From Amycolatopsis coloradensis (GTDB lineage: Bacteria > Actinomycetota > Actinomycetes > Mycobacteriales > Pseudonocardiaceae): DNA of 64,000 bases. The stretch spans positions 912,132 to 976,131 of the forward strand of contig NZ_CP150484.1 of the NCBI RefSeq assembly GCF_037997115.1, written 5' to 3'. Below, one piece after another: positions 17,307-25,212 of the stretch (position 1 is the stretch's first letter; each line of letters starts with the position of its first letter). The notes under the pieces are model-generated. The model saw only the letters and a program-made list of their open reading frames with translations, did no database searches and was not told the origin of the DNA. Both the position numbers and the translations under genes were made by a program.

Positions 17307-18746
17307 ATGCAGAACGTCTTGCCCGCGCCGGATAAGACCGGGCTGAACATCTCGGCGTTGCACTGGGCGGGTTTCCTCGGAATCGCCGTGCTGGTGCTGG
17401 TCACGTCCGGGATCGGCCTCCCCTCGGTGCTGGTGGTGGCGCTGGGCGTCGCCGGGATGGCCACCCTCGTGCTCTCCTGGCTCGGCATCGGACGGCTCGC
17501 CGCAGGACTGCCCGAGCGGCGGCTGTACTGGATCGCGGTCTCGTGGTGCGCGCCGCTGCTGGTCGCGCGCCCGCTGTTCAGCGGCGACATCAACAGCTAT
17601 CTGGCACAGGGTCTGATCGCGGCCAAGGGATTCGACACCTATCTCGTGGGGCCCGCCGAGGCGCTCGGCGCCGATTCGCCGGTGACGATGGCGGTCAGCC
17701 ACTACTGGCGGGACACGCCCGCACCCTACGGTCCCGCGTTCGTCGCGCTGGCCCGCACGATCGCCCACGTCGCCGGGGACGCCTTCGTGCCGACGGTGCT
17801 GCTGCACCGGCTGCTCGGGCTGATCGGAATCGTGCTGATGGCGTGGGCGCTCCCCCGGCTCGCCCGCCGCGTCGGGGTCTCGCCGTCGATCGCGCTGTGG
17901 CTGGCCCTGCTCAACCCGCTCGTGCTGTGGCACGTCGTGGCGGGCGTGCACAACGACGGGCTCATGGTCGGGCTGATGGTCGCCGGGCTGGAACTCGTCC
18001 TCATGGGCGCGGCGAAGACCGGCGTGGCCAGGCCCGCGCTGATCGCGGCCGGAGTGATCGCGGTGAGCGCCGCCGCGAACATCAAGATCGTGGCCGTCGC
18101 CGGGCTGCTGTTCGTCGGCGTCGGCCTGTTCCGCCGGGCGACACCCGCCGGCCGGGTCGCGGTCGCGCTCGGGCTGCCCGCCGGTTTCGCCGCCGTCACC
18201 GCGGCGATCTCGCTCGGCAGCGGGCTCGGCTTCGGCTGGGTGCGCGTGCTGTCCGGGGTTTCCGGCCAGGTCCACAGCTGGATGGCCCCCACCAACGAAC
18301 TCGGCTTCCTCGTCGGCGGGCTGGGCAAGATCTTCGGGGCCGACCTGACCGACGGCGCGATCAAGGTGTTCTCCCTGATCGGCGCGATCATCGGACTCGC
18401 CGTGGGCGCCAGGCTGTTGTGGCTCACCTACCGCGAGAAGCTGCACCCCCTCTACGGCGCGGGGCTGACCTTCGCCGCGATGCTGGTCCTCGGGCCGGTC
18501 GTCCAGCCCTGGTATCTCTTGTGGACGGTCGCCCTGCTGGCCGTGAGCCTCACGACCGACCGCGGGCGCCGGCTCCTCGTCGTCGTCAGCGCGGTGTTCG
18601 GTGTTCTGCTCCCGCCCGCGAACGGCGGTGCCGTCTCCTTGGCGCTGGGCTACCTGATCGCCATCGTGCTCGTCGGCGGCACTTTGTTCTTGCTCGAGCG
18701 AAAGGGCCTCTTGCCGGAGATCAGGCTCCGCAAGAGCCGGACGTAA
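17307..18746 (+). CDS. mptB: Polyprenol-phosphate mannose alpha-1,6-mannosyltransferase, MptB-like
   Basis: A 479-residue GT-C type membrane glycosyltransferase with about thirteen hydrophobic segments. The first loop holds the acidic motif FSGDINSYLAQG, followed by SHYWRDTPAPYGPAF, and later NPLVLWHVVAGVHNDGLMVGLM and VVQPWYLLWTVALL, which together match the MptA/MptB family. These enzymes extend the alpha-1,6-mannan core of lipomannan with polyprenyl-phosphomannose as donor, outside the membrane. This supports a mycolata-related or pseudonocardial host. Its 3' end overlaps the convergent SRPBCC gene by about 97 bp. Assignment to MptB rather than MptA is tentative. Confidence 0.82.
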   Translation: MQNVLPAPDKTGLNISALHWAGFLGIAVLVLVTSGIGLPSVLVVALGVAGMATLVLSWLGIGRLAAGLPERRLYWIAVSWCAPLLVARPLFSGDINSYLAQGLIAAKGFDTYLVGPAEALGADSPVTMAVSHYWRDTPAPYGPAFVALARTIAHVAGDAFVPTVLLHRLLGLIGIVLMAWALPRLARRVGVSPSIALWLALLNPLVLWHVVAGVHNDGLMVGLMVAGLELVLMGAAKTGVARPALIAAGVIAVSAAANIKIVAVAGLLFVGVGLFRRATPAGRVAVALGLPAGFAAVTAAISLGSGLGFGWVRVLSGVSGQVHSWMAPTNELGFLVGGLGKIFGADLTDGAIKVFSLIGAIIGLAVGARLLWLTYREKLHPLYGAGLTFAAMLVLGPVVQPWYLLWTVALLAVSLTTDRGRRLLVVVSAVFGVLLPPANGGAVSLALGYLIAIVLVGGTLFLLERKGLLPEIRLRKSRT

Positions 18747-19195
18747 AGGCTCCATCGCGCGGGCTTCGCGACCGTGCCGGTGAGTTCACGCTCGGCACGG
18801 TCGAGGCAGTCTTCCAGCAGCGCGTCGTGCATCGGCCGCCACAGCAGCGGATAGGTGAACCAGGCCGGGTGCCGAAGCCGCAGCACCATGAGATGCGCGA
18901 GTTCGGTCTCCCCGCCTTCCGTCGCGCGCAGGGTGAATTCGTGGAACCCGTCGAAGCCGCGGGGAGCGCTGAACCTGAACCGCACGGACCTTCCGGGATC
19001 GTAGGACTCCACGTGGTACCGCACCGGTCCGTGCCCGCCGCCGGCCCCCACCCCGAGTGGCCGGTCGAACCGCAACGGCGGCCACGTGTCGACGGGCCAG
19101 AGCCTGTCTCCGTCCGTGGACAGAGTGTCGATCAGCGCACCGGCACGCTCCTGTGCCACGTCGACGATCCGGTGATGCCTGTTCCACACGCGCAT
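18650..19195 (-). CDS. SRPBCC family protein paired with divergent TetR gene
   Basis: A 181-residue protein. It shows HHRIVDVAQERAGALIDTL, then DRLWPVDTWPPLRFDRPLG and HVESYDPGRSVRFRFSAPRGFDGFHEFTL, the usual layout of actinobacterial SRPBCC proteins, and ends with a helix of the type LLRSLISGKRPF. The ATG at 19195 has GGGAGG just upstream. The 3' end runs 97 bp into the end of mptB on the other strand. It is divergent from a TetR gene 59 bp away, which probably represses it. The ligand is unknown. Confidence 0.8.
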   Translation of the reverse strand: MRVWNRHHRIVDVAQERAGALIDTLSTDGDRLWPVDTWPPLRFDRPLGVGAGGGHGPVRYHVESYDPGRSVRFRFSAPRGFDGFHEFTLRATEGGETELAHLMVLRLRHPAWFTYPLLWRPMHDALLEDCLDRAERELTGTVAKPARWSLYVRLLRSLISGKRPFRSSKNKVPPTSTMAIR

Positions 19196-19211
19196 CGTGC
19201 CTCCCAGTTCT

Positions 19212-19250
19212 AGAGACCTTCCCCTAAAACCATAATAGAGGATAGTCTCT
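19212..19250. promoter_or_regulatory. Divergent promoter/operator for TetR and SRPBCC genes
   Basis: AGAGAC (19212-19217) and GTCTCT (19245-19250) are inverted around an AT-rich core, and AGAG-N6-CTCT lies at 19237-19250. CATAAT at 19231-19236 could be a -10 for the TetR gene, whose ATG is only 18 bp further on, so its leader would be very short. Confidence 0.45.
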
Positions 19251-19254
19251 GAAA

Positions 19255-19836
19255 ATGGGACGGCCACCGCGGCACACCGCCGACGACTTCCTCGACGCCG
19301 CCGTGCGGATCTTCGCCACCGAAGGGGTCGCCGGGGTGACCATGTCGGCCGTCGCCCGCGAGGTCGGCGCGCCGAGCGGGTCGATCTACCACCGCTTCCC
19401 CGGACGACCGGCCCTGCTCGCCGCCGTCTGGCTCCGCACGGTGACCCGCTTCCAGCAGGGCTACCTCGAAGCACTCGAACGGGAACCGGTCACCGAAGCC
19501 GCCATCGAGGCGGCCGCACAGGTCGTCCGCTGGTGCCGAGCCCATCCCGCCGAGGGGAAGCTGCTCTACGGTGGCGACAGAGCGCTCGGCGTCGACGACT
19601 GGAGCGCCGGAGATCGCGCTCGCGTCGACGACGCCAACCGCCGCCTCGATGCGGCGATCACCAGGGTCCTGCGGCGGCTGCGCCCGTTGACCGGCCGGAG
19701 CACCGACGAACTGATGCTGGCCCTCGTCGACCTTCCCTACGCGGCGGTGAGGCGGCACCTCGACCGCGGCGAGGCGCCACCGCCGCGCACCGTCGACCTG
19801 GTCGCCAGGACGACCCGCACGTTGCTGACGGCCTGA
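19255..19836 (+). CDS. TetR-family transcriptional regulator
   Basis: A 193-residue TetR protein with the N-terminal HTH at residues 8-52 (FLDAAVRIFATEGVAGVTMSAVAREVG, then SIYHRFPGRPALLAAVW). The C-terminal ligand domain is not assignable. The start ATG has no clear ribosome-binding sequence and sits very near a -10-like element, so translation may be leaderless or nearly so. It is divergent from the SRPBCC gene and ends 2 bp before the convergent LysR gene. Confidence 0.88.
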   Translation: MGRPPRHTADDFLDAAVRIFATEGVAGVTMSAVAREVGAPSGSIYHRFPGRPALLAAVWLRTVTRFQQGYLEALEREPVTEAAIEAAAQVVRWCRAHPAEGKLLYGGDRALGVDDWSAGDRARVDDANRRLDAAITRVLRRLRPLTGRSTDELMLALVDLPYAAVRRHLDRGEAPPPRTVDLVARTTRTLLTA

Positions 19837-19838
19837 AC

Positions 19839-20741
19839 TCAGGGCCGGGCCGGAAGCACGAGGGAGAACTCCTCTTCGTCGATCAGGTCGAGCAACAGCC
19901 GGGCGGCCCGGCCGGGCGGCCGCTCTCCCCTGGTGGCGATGGTCAGCGGCCAGGCGAGCCCCGGTTCGTCGAGCGGGATCGTCCGGACCCCTGCCAGCAG
20001 GCGAAGATCGGGAACGACGGCGACACCGAGCCCCGCCGCCACATAGGCGGGCACGGCGCGCAGGTCGGCGACCTCGACGACGACCCGTCTCGGCGTCCCG
20101 AGCGCCTCGAACGCGCGATCCAGGGCGACCCGGTTGCCGAAGCCGCGCGGATTGTCCACGAACGACTCGTCCGCGAGGTCCGCCAAGGTCAGCGACCGCC
20201 GGTCGCACAACGGGTGAGCGTCGGGAAGCACGACGACGAACGGCGCCGAGCCGAGCATTTTGGTGTCGAGCCCGGCGAGGTCGGATTCGGGCAGGCCGAG
20301 CAGGGCGATGTCGAGCCTGCCATGGCGCAGGTCCTCGGCCAGCCCGGTGGAGCCGGTGATCGACACCGAAACGTGCAGGTCGACCAGCGGGTACCGCCGA
20401 TGGAACGCGCCGAGCAGATCGGGCAGGTCGAGGTCCCCGACGCTGGTCAAAGTGCCGATACGGAGGCTGCCGCGCAGGCCGGCGGAGGCGTCGGCGACCA
20501 CCTCGCGTGCCCTTTCGACCGCCTCCAGCGCGGCCTTGGCCTCGGGAAGGAACACCTTGCCCGCCGGAGAGAGCGCGACCCGCCGCGTCGAACGGTCGAA
20601 CAGCTTGACGCCCAGTTCGCTTTCGAGCGCCTGAATCGTCGCCGAGACGGTGGACTGCACCGCGTACAGACGCCGGGCCGCGCGCGTGAAACTGAGTTCC
20701 TCGGCGACGGCGACGAAACATTCGAGCTGACGGGTCTCCAC
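19839..20741 (-). CDS. LysR-family transcriptional regulator
   Basis: A 300-residue LysR regulator. The N-terminal HTH is clear (METRQLECFVAVAEELSFTRAARRLYAVQSTVSATIQALE, then LFDRSTRRVALSPAGKVFL), followed by a two-lobed ligand domain starting GSLRIGTLTSVG. It is divergent from the MFS transporter gene at 20825. A perfect LysR-type dyad lies 10 bp upstream of its start codon, so it probably controls itself and the transporter. Confidence 0.9.
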   Translation of the reverse strand: METRQLECFVAVAEELSFTRAARRLYAVQSTVSATIQALESELGVKLFDRSTRRVALSPAGKVFLPEAKAALEAVERAREVVADASAGLRGSLRIGTLTSVGDLDLPDLLGAFHRRYPLVDLHVSVSITGSTGLAEDLRHGRLDIALLGLPESDLAGLDTKMLGSAPFVVVLPDAHPLCDRRSLTLADLADESFVDNPRGFGNRVALDRAFEALGTPRRVVVEVADLRAVPAYVAAGLGVAVVPDLRLLAGVRTIPLDEPGLAWPLTIATRGERPPGRAARLLLDLIDEEEFSLVLPARP

Positions 20742-20750
20742 GGTCGCGGA

Positions 20751-20769
20751 TTATCGCATTCACCGATAA
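20751..20769. promoter_or_regulatory. LysR-type operator (T-N11-A dyad)
   Basis: TTATCG, 7-nt spacer, CGATAA is a perfect 6-bp inverted repeat with the T-N11-A spacing used by LysR regulators. It lies between the LysR gene and the divergent MFS gene. Confidence 0.7.
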
Positions 20770-20824
20770 CTGTGACCAGTATTGTTCGTTGGACTTGGAT
20801 GATCCGGCGATTCACAGTGGAGGC

Positions 20825-22036
20825 ATGCTGAACAGCGTCGCCCTCCCCCGTCCCGCGCTCCGGCGGATCAGCCACGGCCGCGGTTTCTGGGTCATCGCGG
20901 CCGCCTATGCCGCCTCACTCGCCTTCTCCACCGTTCCCACCCCGCTCTACGTGCTCTACCAGCAACGTGACGGCTTCCCGACCTACGTCGTCACCATCGT
21001 CTTCGCCGCCTACGCGGTCGGCGTGATGGGCAGCCTCTACCTCGCCGGCCATGTCAGCGACTGGCTGGGACGGCGGCGGGTGATCCTCGCCGCGACCTTG
21101 ACCCAGGCGCTTTCCGCGACGCTTTTCCTGGCGTGGCCGGACGTTCCCGGCCTCATCCTGGCCAGGCTCGTCGGCGGGGCGGGGATCGGCGCGCTGACCG
21201 CGACCGCCACCGCGCACCTGTCCGAACTGCGCGCTGTCGCCCGCCCGCGCGAGGACCACGGCCGCGCTGGGCTGATCGCGACCGTGGTCAACATGGGCGG
21301 GCTGGCGCTCGGGCCGTTGTTCGGCGGCGTGTTCGCGAGCTATTCGGCCGAGCCGCTCACCACGCCGTTCGTGTTCTTCCTGATTCTGCTGCTCGCCGCC
21401 GCCATCGCCGTCGCGCTGGTGCCGGAGACGGTGGAGCGCGCCGAAGAGCGACCTGCGTACCGGCCGCAGCGCGTCTCACTGCCGTCGAGCGCGCGACCTG
21501 CCTTCTTCGGCGCGGCGATCGGCGCCTTCGCAGCCTTCGCGATCACCGGGTTGTTCATGGCACTGACGCCGACGTTGCTGGCGCAGGGCATGCACGAGAG
21601 TTCGCGGATGCTCGCTGGTCTCGCGTCGTTCTCCGTATTCCTCGCGGCCGCCGGCGCGCAGGTGGTCTTCGCCGGACTGGCCAGGAAGACCCAGCTACGG
21701 CTCGGCCTCGGGCTGATGGTGGCCGGTCTGGTGGCGTTGCCGGTCGCGGTCACCTCGTCCCAGCTGTGGCTCTTCCTCGCGGGCGGGATCGTGGCGGGCG
21801 CCGGCGTCGGGCTGGGCTTCCGCGCGTCGGTGGCCACCGTCGCCGCCCTCGCCGAGCCACCGGTGCGCGGCGAGGTTCTCGCGGCCCTGTTCCTGGCCGC
21901 CTACGCCGGGCTGGTCCTGCCCGTCCTTCTCGTCGGAATCGCGCTGGTCTGGCTGCCGAGTGCATGGGCGCTGATCGGATTCTCGTTGCTGGAGCTGGGT
22001 TTGCTCGCCTGGGCGGCGCCCAAGGTGCTGACCTGA
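20825..22036 (+). CDS. MFS transporter (drug:H+ antiporter type)
   Basis: A 403-residue protein with about twelve transmembrane segments. The MFS motif A between helices 2 and 3 is clear: GHVSDWLGRRRVIL. The start of the second half has a weaker counterpart (GLARKTQLRLGLGLM). Such proteins export small toxic compounds or metabolites. The ATG at 20825 has GGAGG only one base upstream, too close for an ideal site, so the true start or initiation mode is uncertain. It is divergent from the LysR gene whose operator lies in the gap. Confidence 0.85.
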   Translation: MLNSVALPRPALRRISHGRGFWVIAAAYAASLAFSTVPTPLYVLYQQRDGFPTYVVTIVFAAYAVGVMGSLYLAGHVSDWLGRRRVILAATLTQALSATLFLAWPDVPGLILARLVGGAGIGALTATATAHLSELRAVARPREDHGRAGLIATVVNMGGLALGPLFGGVFASYSAEPLTTPFVFFLILLLAAAIAVALVPETVERAEERPAYRPQRVSLPSSARPAFFGAAIGAFAAFAITGLFMALTPTLLAQGMHESSRMLAGLASFSVFLAAAGAQVVFAGLARKTQLRLGLGLMVAGLVALPVAVTSSQLWLFLAGGIVAGAGVGLGFRASVATVAALAEPPVRGEVLAALFLAAYAGLVLPVLLVGIALVWLPSAWALIGFSLLELGLLAWAAPKVLT

Positions 22037-22137
22037 CCGTCCACAGTGGCGCGTCCGGGTGGTGACCCTCGTCAAACCCGCGGGCGCTCCGCGCGGCGGT
22101 GTGCCATTCTGGTCGCGGAACCTCGTGATCGAGGTCC

Positions 22138-22180
22138 CCGGACGAGTGGGTGCCGTACCCGGCCAGCGACAAGACGGCAC
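22138..22180 (+). ncRNA. Guanidine-III riboswitch (mini-ykkC class)
   Basis: The stretch begins CCGGACGAG, continues TGCCGTACCCGG and ends ACAAGACGGCAC, matching what I know of the guanidine-III consensus almost base for base: the CCGG/CCGG stem, ACGAG and the pseudoknot GTGCCGT with ACGGCAC. The GGGAG ribosome-binding sequence follows within 4 nt and the exporter ATG at 22195, so control is probably at translation. The downstream gene is an SMR exporter of the guanidinium (Gdx) type, the expected partner. Confidence 0.9.
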
Positions 22181-22194
22181 TCTGGGAGCGCGTC

Positions 22195-22509
22195 ATGTCG
22201 TGGCTTGTCCTGATCGTTTCGGGTGTGCTGGAAGCCGTGTGGGCCACCGCCCTCGGCAAATCCGAAGGGTTGTCGCGGCCGGTACCGTCGGTGATCTTCG
22301 GCGTGACGCTGGTCGCCAGCATGGTGGGTCTCGCGTACGCGATGAAGGATCTCCCCGTCGGCACCGCCTACGCGGTCTGGGTCGGGATCGGGGCATCGCT
22401 CACCGTCGCGTACGGCATGTGGTCGGGCGCGGAAACCGTTTCAGTGGCCCGGATCCTGCTGATCGTGGGGATCGTGGCCTGCGTCGTGGGCCTGAAAGTC
22501 CTGCACTGA
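22195..22509 (+). CDS. gdx: SMR-family guanidinium exporter (SugE/Gdx)
   Basis: A 104-residue protein with four transmembrane helices. Helix 1 has the essential E13 and the W16 of SMR proteins (VLEAVWATALGKSEG). The block LPVGTAYAVWVGIGASLTVAYGM is typical of the SugE/Gdx subgroup rather than EmrE. Gdx proteins export guanidinium in exchange for protons. The guanidine-III riboswitch directly upstream strongly supports this. ATG 22195 has GGGAG upstream inside the riboswitch-controlled region; the frame stays open upstream but would run through the aptamer. Confidence 0.93.
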   Translation: MSWLVLIVSGVLEAVWATALGKSEGLSRPVPSVIFGVTLVASMVGLAYAMKDLPVGTAYAVWVGIGASLTVAYGMWSGAETVSVARILLIVGIVACVVGLKVLH

Positions 22510-22531
22510 CCCGGTCGTGAGCGCAAAGAGG

Positions 22532-22568
22532 GACCGCCCCCGACGCACGGACGACGTCGGGGGCGGTC
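22532..22568. terminator. Strong hairpin between exporter and protease genes
   Basis: A perfect 14-bp stem: GACCGCCCCCGACG (22532-22545) pairs with 22555-22568 over a 9-nt loop. It lies between two convergent genes and can serve both. GGTCGTGAGCG just before it resembles the dispersed TCGTGAGTGGC elements. Confidence 0.8.
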
Positions 22569-22610
22569 GGTCCGGGCGCACCCCTGCGTGTGGCCCGGAC
22601 GGCTAGGCGG

Positions 22611-23936
22611 TCAGGCGCGCGCCCAAAGCGCTGGGACGTTCGGCGGCTCCCAACCTGCCTGAGCGGTGTGGCCCTGCAGGGCCCGATACGTGGCACCGTC
22701 GTAGGTCACCGTCGCGCCGATGGCGTAGGTGGTGCCCGCCGCCCAGGTTCCGCCGGGCGGGTTGTTCGACGTCGTGGTGGTCGGCGTCGTGCTGGAGGGC
22801 GGGTTCGAACCCGAGGTCACCAGGCGCAGGTTGTAGACGCTCAGGATCTCCGAGATCGGCTGGAAGTAGAAGGTGCCGCCCGAGCTGCAGTTGCCGGAGC
22901 CGCCGGAGGTGACCCCCTGTGCCTGGTCGCCGGCGAGCCACGAACCCCCGGAGTCGCCCGGCTCGGCGCAGGCGTTGGTCCGGGTGAGGCCGGAAACGGT
23001 GCCCTGGGGGTAGTTCACCGAGGCGTTCTTCTGCTGGATAGTGCCGCAGTGCCAGCCCGTCGTGGAACCGGAACGGCAGACCGACGCGCCGATCGCGGCC
23101 TCCTGCGAACCCGCCACCGGCACGGTGCCCGGGTAGCGGTTCACCAGCGGACGCGGGGTGTTGCCCGCGTCCACGCGGACCCACCCGTAATCGTTTCCGG
23201 GGAAGCTGGAGCCCGCGACGCTCCCGCTCGGGTTCGAGGTCCGCGTCCCCGTGGTGCCGCAGTGTCCCGCGGTCACGAAGCCGCCCTCGACCGAGAAGCC
23301 GATCGAGCACCGGCCCGAGCCGAAGGTGTAGGCGTTGCCGCCGATGACGTCGATCAGCGGAACCGGGCTTTCGGTACTGGTCTCGACCCGCACCGCGTCG
23401 GCACCCACGCCGGCCGCGGTCGCCCACGATTTCGCGGCCGACTCGCCACCGGCGTTGGCCAGCACCACGATCGAGTTCGTGGTGGCGTCGACGTACCAGC
23501 CGGGCACGGTCTTCGGAGCGCTGGTTCCCTTGGCGTCCAACGACGACTTCGCCGCGTCGAGCTGTGCGGCACTCCGCGCGACCGTCTTCGGTGTCGCGCC
23601 GGCAGCACGGACGACACCTTCCAGCGCCGCGTCGGTGACCGCGACGGTCAGCGTGGTCCCGGCCGCGTCCAGCCAGGATCCGGCGTAGGACGTGCCGAGC
23701 CGGGACTTGAGGTCGCTGTCGGCGCGGGCGGCCTTCTGCTCGCCGGCGAGGCGGGTCCTTGCCTGATCCGGGCTGATCTTCAGGTCGCGCGCCAAGGCGG
23801 CGACGATCTCCGACTGGACCTGGTCGGCCGCAGGCCCGTTCTGGCCGGCGCTGGCGCTCGGCGTCAGCGCGATGGCCGTGACCAGGCCCGCGCCGGTCAG
23901 GGCCGCCGCGGCGGCCGCTACGATCTTTCGGTTCAT
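22611..23936 (-). CDS. Secreted S1 serine protease (streptogrisin-like) with C-terminal chitin-binding domain
   Basis: A 441-residue preproprotein: signal peptide (MNRKIVAAAAAALTGAG to about residue 30), alpha-lytic-type prosegment, mature protease and a CBM5/12 domain. The catalytic His is in FVTAGHCG, the Ser in EPGDSGGSW and the Asp probably in GNDYGWVRVD. Paired cysteines fit streptogrisins. A TTPTTTTSNNPP linker leads to the CBM with TWAAGTTYAIGATVTYDG, HTAQAGW and WAR. It probably degrades protein on chitin-rich matter. ATG 23936 has AGGAAA upstream. It is downstream of, and probably regulated by, the LysR gene at 24069. Confidence 0.92.
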   Translation of the reverse strand: MNRKIVAAAAAALTGAGLVTAIALTPSASAGQNGPAADQVQSEIVAALARDLKISPDQARTRLAGEQKAARADSDLKSRLGTSYAGSWLDAAGTTLTVAVTDAALEGVVRAAGATPKTVARSAAQLDAAKSSLDAKGTSAPKTVPGWYVDATTNSIVVLANAGGESAAKSWATAAGVGADAVRVETSTESPVPLIDVIGGNAYTFGSGRCSIGFSVEGGFVTAGHCGTTGTRTSNPSGSVAGSSFPGNDYGWVRVDAGNTPRPLVNRYPGTVPVAGSQEAAIGASVCRSGSTTGWHCGTIQQKNASVNYPQGTVSGLTRTNACAEPGDSGGSWLAGDQAQGVTSGGSGNCSSGGTFYFQPISEILSVYNLRLVTSGSNPPSSTTPTTTTSNNPPGGTWAAGTTYAIGATVTYDGATYRALQGHTAQAGWEPPNVPALWARA

Positions 23937-24002
23937 TTCAGGCGTTTCCTCACCGCGTTCCGGAAGAAGATCTCGTCCAGACCGTACGAGGCACCTGCTA
24001 CG

Positions 24003-24047
24003 AATGGTACATACCATTTAGGTCATATCCACTCAGTGGACTGGACC
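24003..24047. promoter_or_regulatory. Palindromes upstream of the protease gene
   Basis: AATGGTA-CA-TACCATT (24003-24018) is a perfect 7-bp dyad. TCCAC-TCA-GTGGA follows at 24028-24040. GTGGACTGGACC (24036-24047) shares 11 bp with a site in front of the LysR gene at 25076-25086. These are candidate operators of the protease gene. Confidence 0.5.
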
Positions 24048-24068
24048 TATTGAGCGCTTCCGCGCAGG

Positions 24069-25052
24069 TCAGCGCATCCCCGCGTCCGTGTAGTCCACGC
24101 CGTACCCCGGGTTCAACTCCAGGTACTTCGAGTAGGTCGGCCGCCGGTCGATCAGTTCGCCGTACACCGCGCGGGACAGGGCGATCATCTCCGCGGCGAA
24201 AGGACCCATCTCCCCCCGCTCCGACCAGCCGACGAGATTCCGCCAGCTCAGCGGATTCCCCGCGATCGGGACCGCGACGATGCCCGGGATCTCGTGGAAC
24301 AGCGGCTGGCACAGCACAACCGCGTGCCCCGATTCGACCATCTCGATACAGGTCAGCACATCGGTTTCGTACAACGAACGCGGCGTGAACCCCGATCTCG
24401 CGCACGCGGAGGCGAAGCAGTCGCCGAAGCATCCGTCGCCCGGCGTCGCGCACCACCGTTCGTTCGCGAGCGCGCCGAGTTCGACCTCGGGCCGCTGCGC
24501 GCGCTCGTCCCGCGCCGACATCAGCACGAACACCGGATGATGCGCGAGAGTCCGCCAGCGGAGACCGGGCTCCGGCGGTGGCGCGGCGTCACCGCAGACG
24601 CCGACGAAGGCGAAGTCCAGCGCGCCCTCGGCGGTCATGTCCGCGAGTTTGTTGGCCGACCACGATGTATGCGTGGCGACATGGATGTCGGGATGGGTGG
24701 TGCCGAGGCGCTGCAGGAGCGCCCCCAGCATCGGCCCCGTCGCCGAGCCGAGCCGCAGGGTCACCGGCTCCCCGGTGCCGGCGTGCTGGGCGAGCCGCGC
24801 CGCCTCGTCGTGCAGCGACGACACGGCGGGGAGCACCATCTTCGCCCTGTCGAGGACGAGGAGGCCGAGCGCGGTCGGCCGGGTGCCCGTGTGGTCGCGC
24901 AGGAAGAGCTTCCCGCCGAGGGTCCGTTCGATGCGCTTCAGTTGTGCTGTCAGTGCAGGCTGCGCCATTCCGAGCGTGTTCGCCGCCTTGGTGATACTCC
25001 CGAGTTCGGCGATCGCGCACATGATGCGCAGGTGGCGCAGTTCCAGCTCCAT
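24069..25052 (-). CDS. LysR-family transcriptional regulator
   Basis: A 327-residue LysR protein with HTH ELRHLRIMCAIAELGSITKA through LGMAQPALTAQLKRIERTLG, then LFLRDHTGTRPTALG and a ligand domain. Unusual for the family is a cysteine cluster near RWCATPGDGCFGDCFASAC, which might bind metal or respond to redox (inference). It lies immediately upstream of the secreted protease gene on the same strand, and the 11-bp motif TGGACTGGACC occurs in front of both genes. Confidence 0.88.
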   Translation of the reverse strand: MELELRHLRIMCAIAELGSITKAANTLGMAQPALTAQLKRIERTLGGKLFLRDHTGTRPTALGLLVLDRAKMVLPAVSSLHDEAARLAQHAGTGEPVTLRLGSATGPMLGALLQRLGTTHPDIHVATHTSWSANKLADMTAEGALDFAFVGVCGDAAPPPEPGLRWRTLAHHPVFVLMSARDERAQRPEVELGALANERWCATPGDGCFGDCFASACARSGFTPRSLYETDVLTCIEMVESGHAVVLCQPLFHEIPGIVAVPIAGNPLSWRNLVGWSERGEMGPFAAEMIALSRAVYGELIDRRPTYSKYLELNPGYGVDYTDAGMR

Positions 25053-25212
25053 CCCTCTACGTTAGTAGACATAACTGGACTGGACCAGACAAACGATTGA
25101 GCCAAATGGCTTCGTATCGCTTGGTTCGGCGATGCCATCGATGTCAGGAATCCCGGACACGCCAGGGTTCCGGCCGATACTGTCACCACGGAACCGACGA
25201 CGAGGGGGCTCA

